Positions 40,307 through 40,494 of a stretch of DNA of 40,494 nt are shown piece by piece (the stretch's first letter is position 1; each line of letters opens with the position of its first letter). The translations under genes were made by a program, and so were the position numbers. The notes under the pieces were generated by a model. The model was not told the DNA's origin and did not search any database. It saw only the letters and a list, made by a program, of their open reading frames with translations. The stretch is from positions 1 through 40,494 of the forward strand of contig JAZGGI010000036.1 in assembly GCA_036480375.1 (NCBI GenBank), in the 5' to 3' direction. Source of the DNA: Candidatus Zixiibacteriota bacterium. GTDB taxonomy: Bacteria; Zixibacteria; MSB-5A5; GN15; JAAZOE01.

Positions 40307-40494
40307 TTACAACTCCTGACGGAGTTGTCCTGAATCCTGTTGTCCTTGTAGTTCTACATAGTTCAGGATTGTCTTCTCGTCCAAACCTACACTGCTTACG
40401 AAATAGCCCGGTGACCAAACAATGTTTTCATTCCAATAGACTTTTGACAACCACGGAAAAAACTCTCGCATCCTTGACGCCAATTGACTTTTTA
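40307..40494 (-). CDS. tnpA: IS200/IS605-family transposase TnpA (C-terminal part, runs off the edge)
   Basis: The last 61 residues of a Y1 (HUH) transposase are visible on the minus strand, open to the window edge. SRMREFFPWLSKVYWNENIV, WSPGYFVSSVGLDEKTILNY and VELQGQQDSGQ are strongly characteristic of the TnpA C-terminus, with the catalytic Tyr in the last helix and the terminal Gln-Glu-Leu. The HUH motif lies beyond the window. No frameshift is seen in what is present. A perfect 8-bp hairpin (ACAACTCC-TGAC-GGAGTTGT, 40309-40328) overlaps the stop codon. Confidence 0.92.
   Translation of the reverse strand, partial: KSQLASRMREFFPWLSKVYWNENIVWSPGYFVSSVGLDEKTILNYVELQGQQDSGQLRQEL

Noticed and set aside
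1-40494. CRISPR arrays, tRNA or rRNA genes, prophage genes
   Set aside because: No regularly spaced repeats, no cloverleaf with a GGTTCRA arm and no structural phage genes were seen on either strand.

Overview
The window reads as a chromosomal segment of a Gram-negative, probably FCB-group bacterium of moderate GC content. Supporting signs are a PorV/PorQ-type outer-membrane protein, several lipobox lipoproteins, very large PAS-rich hybrid kinases, a sigma-54 activator, and the block murQ, rpmE, DUF1385, prfA. A Zixibacteria-like candidate lineage would fit, but nothing here proves the taxonomy. Tightly overlapping genes (ATGA and 8-bp overlaps) are the rule.

Layout. 1-7002: an unresolved left edge with the start of a minus-strand ORF, then two paralogous soluble or membrane hybrid histidine kinases separated by the stub of a third sensor kinase. 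7174-8328: a kynureninase-like PLP enzyme. 8329-8958: a gap with an unannotated small Cys-rich protein. 8959-13564 (minus): a compact molybdenum-cofactor operon, mobA-mobB-moaA-moaC-MOSC-mogA-moeA, headed by a structured leader that looks like a Moco-type riboswitch and ends in an intrinsic terminator just before mobA. 14055-19213 (minus): a lipoprotein, a TPR protein and a TPR-HD-GYP protein behind a consensus sigma-54 promoter, with the sigma-54 activator gene just upstream and two dyad sites between. 19358-22182: an accessory patch with an isochorismatase-fold hydrolase, a 45-bp direct repeat with palindromes, a UDG-fold orphan, a two-gene module of probable histone-fold proteins (the second with two membrane helices), and a short MITE-like insertion with a 7-bp target duplication whose empty counterpart lies about 1 kb away. 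22420-36228: mostly housekeeping genes (ferritin-like protein, YchF, endonuclease IV, PspC, RF1, L31, MurQ), a relic of the redox repressor Rex, a catalytically degenerate alpha/beta hydrolase, transport and sugar-nucleotide-type enzymes, and a secreted HMA protein. 36327-40494: a PorV-like protein, a membrane coiled-coil plus EVE-domain pair, a sodium/alanine symporter and the right end of an IS200/IS605 element.

How it works together: the Moco genes form one transcription unit that can shut itself off through its leader. The HD-GYP operon is probably driven by the adjacent activator, linking sigma-54 control to cyclic-di-GMP turnover. The most unusual module is the coupled histone-fold pair at 21219-21990, in which one partner appears to be tethered to the membrane.
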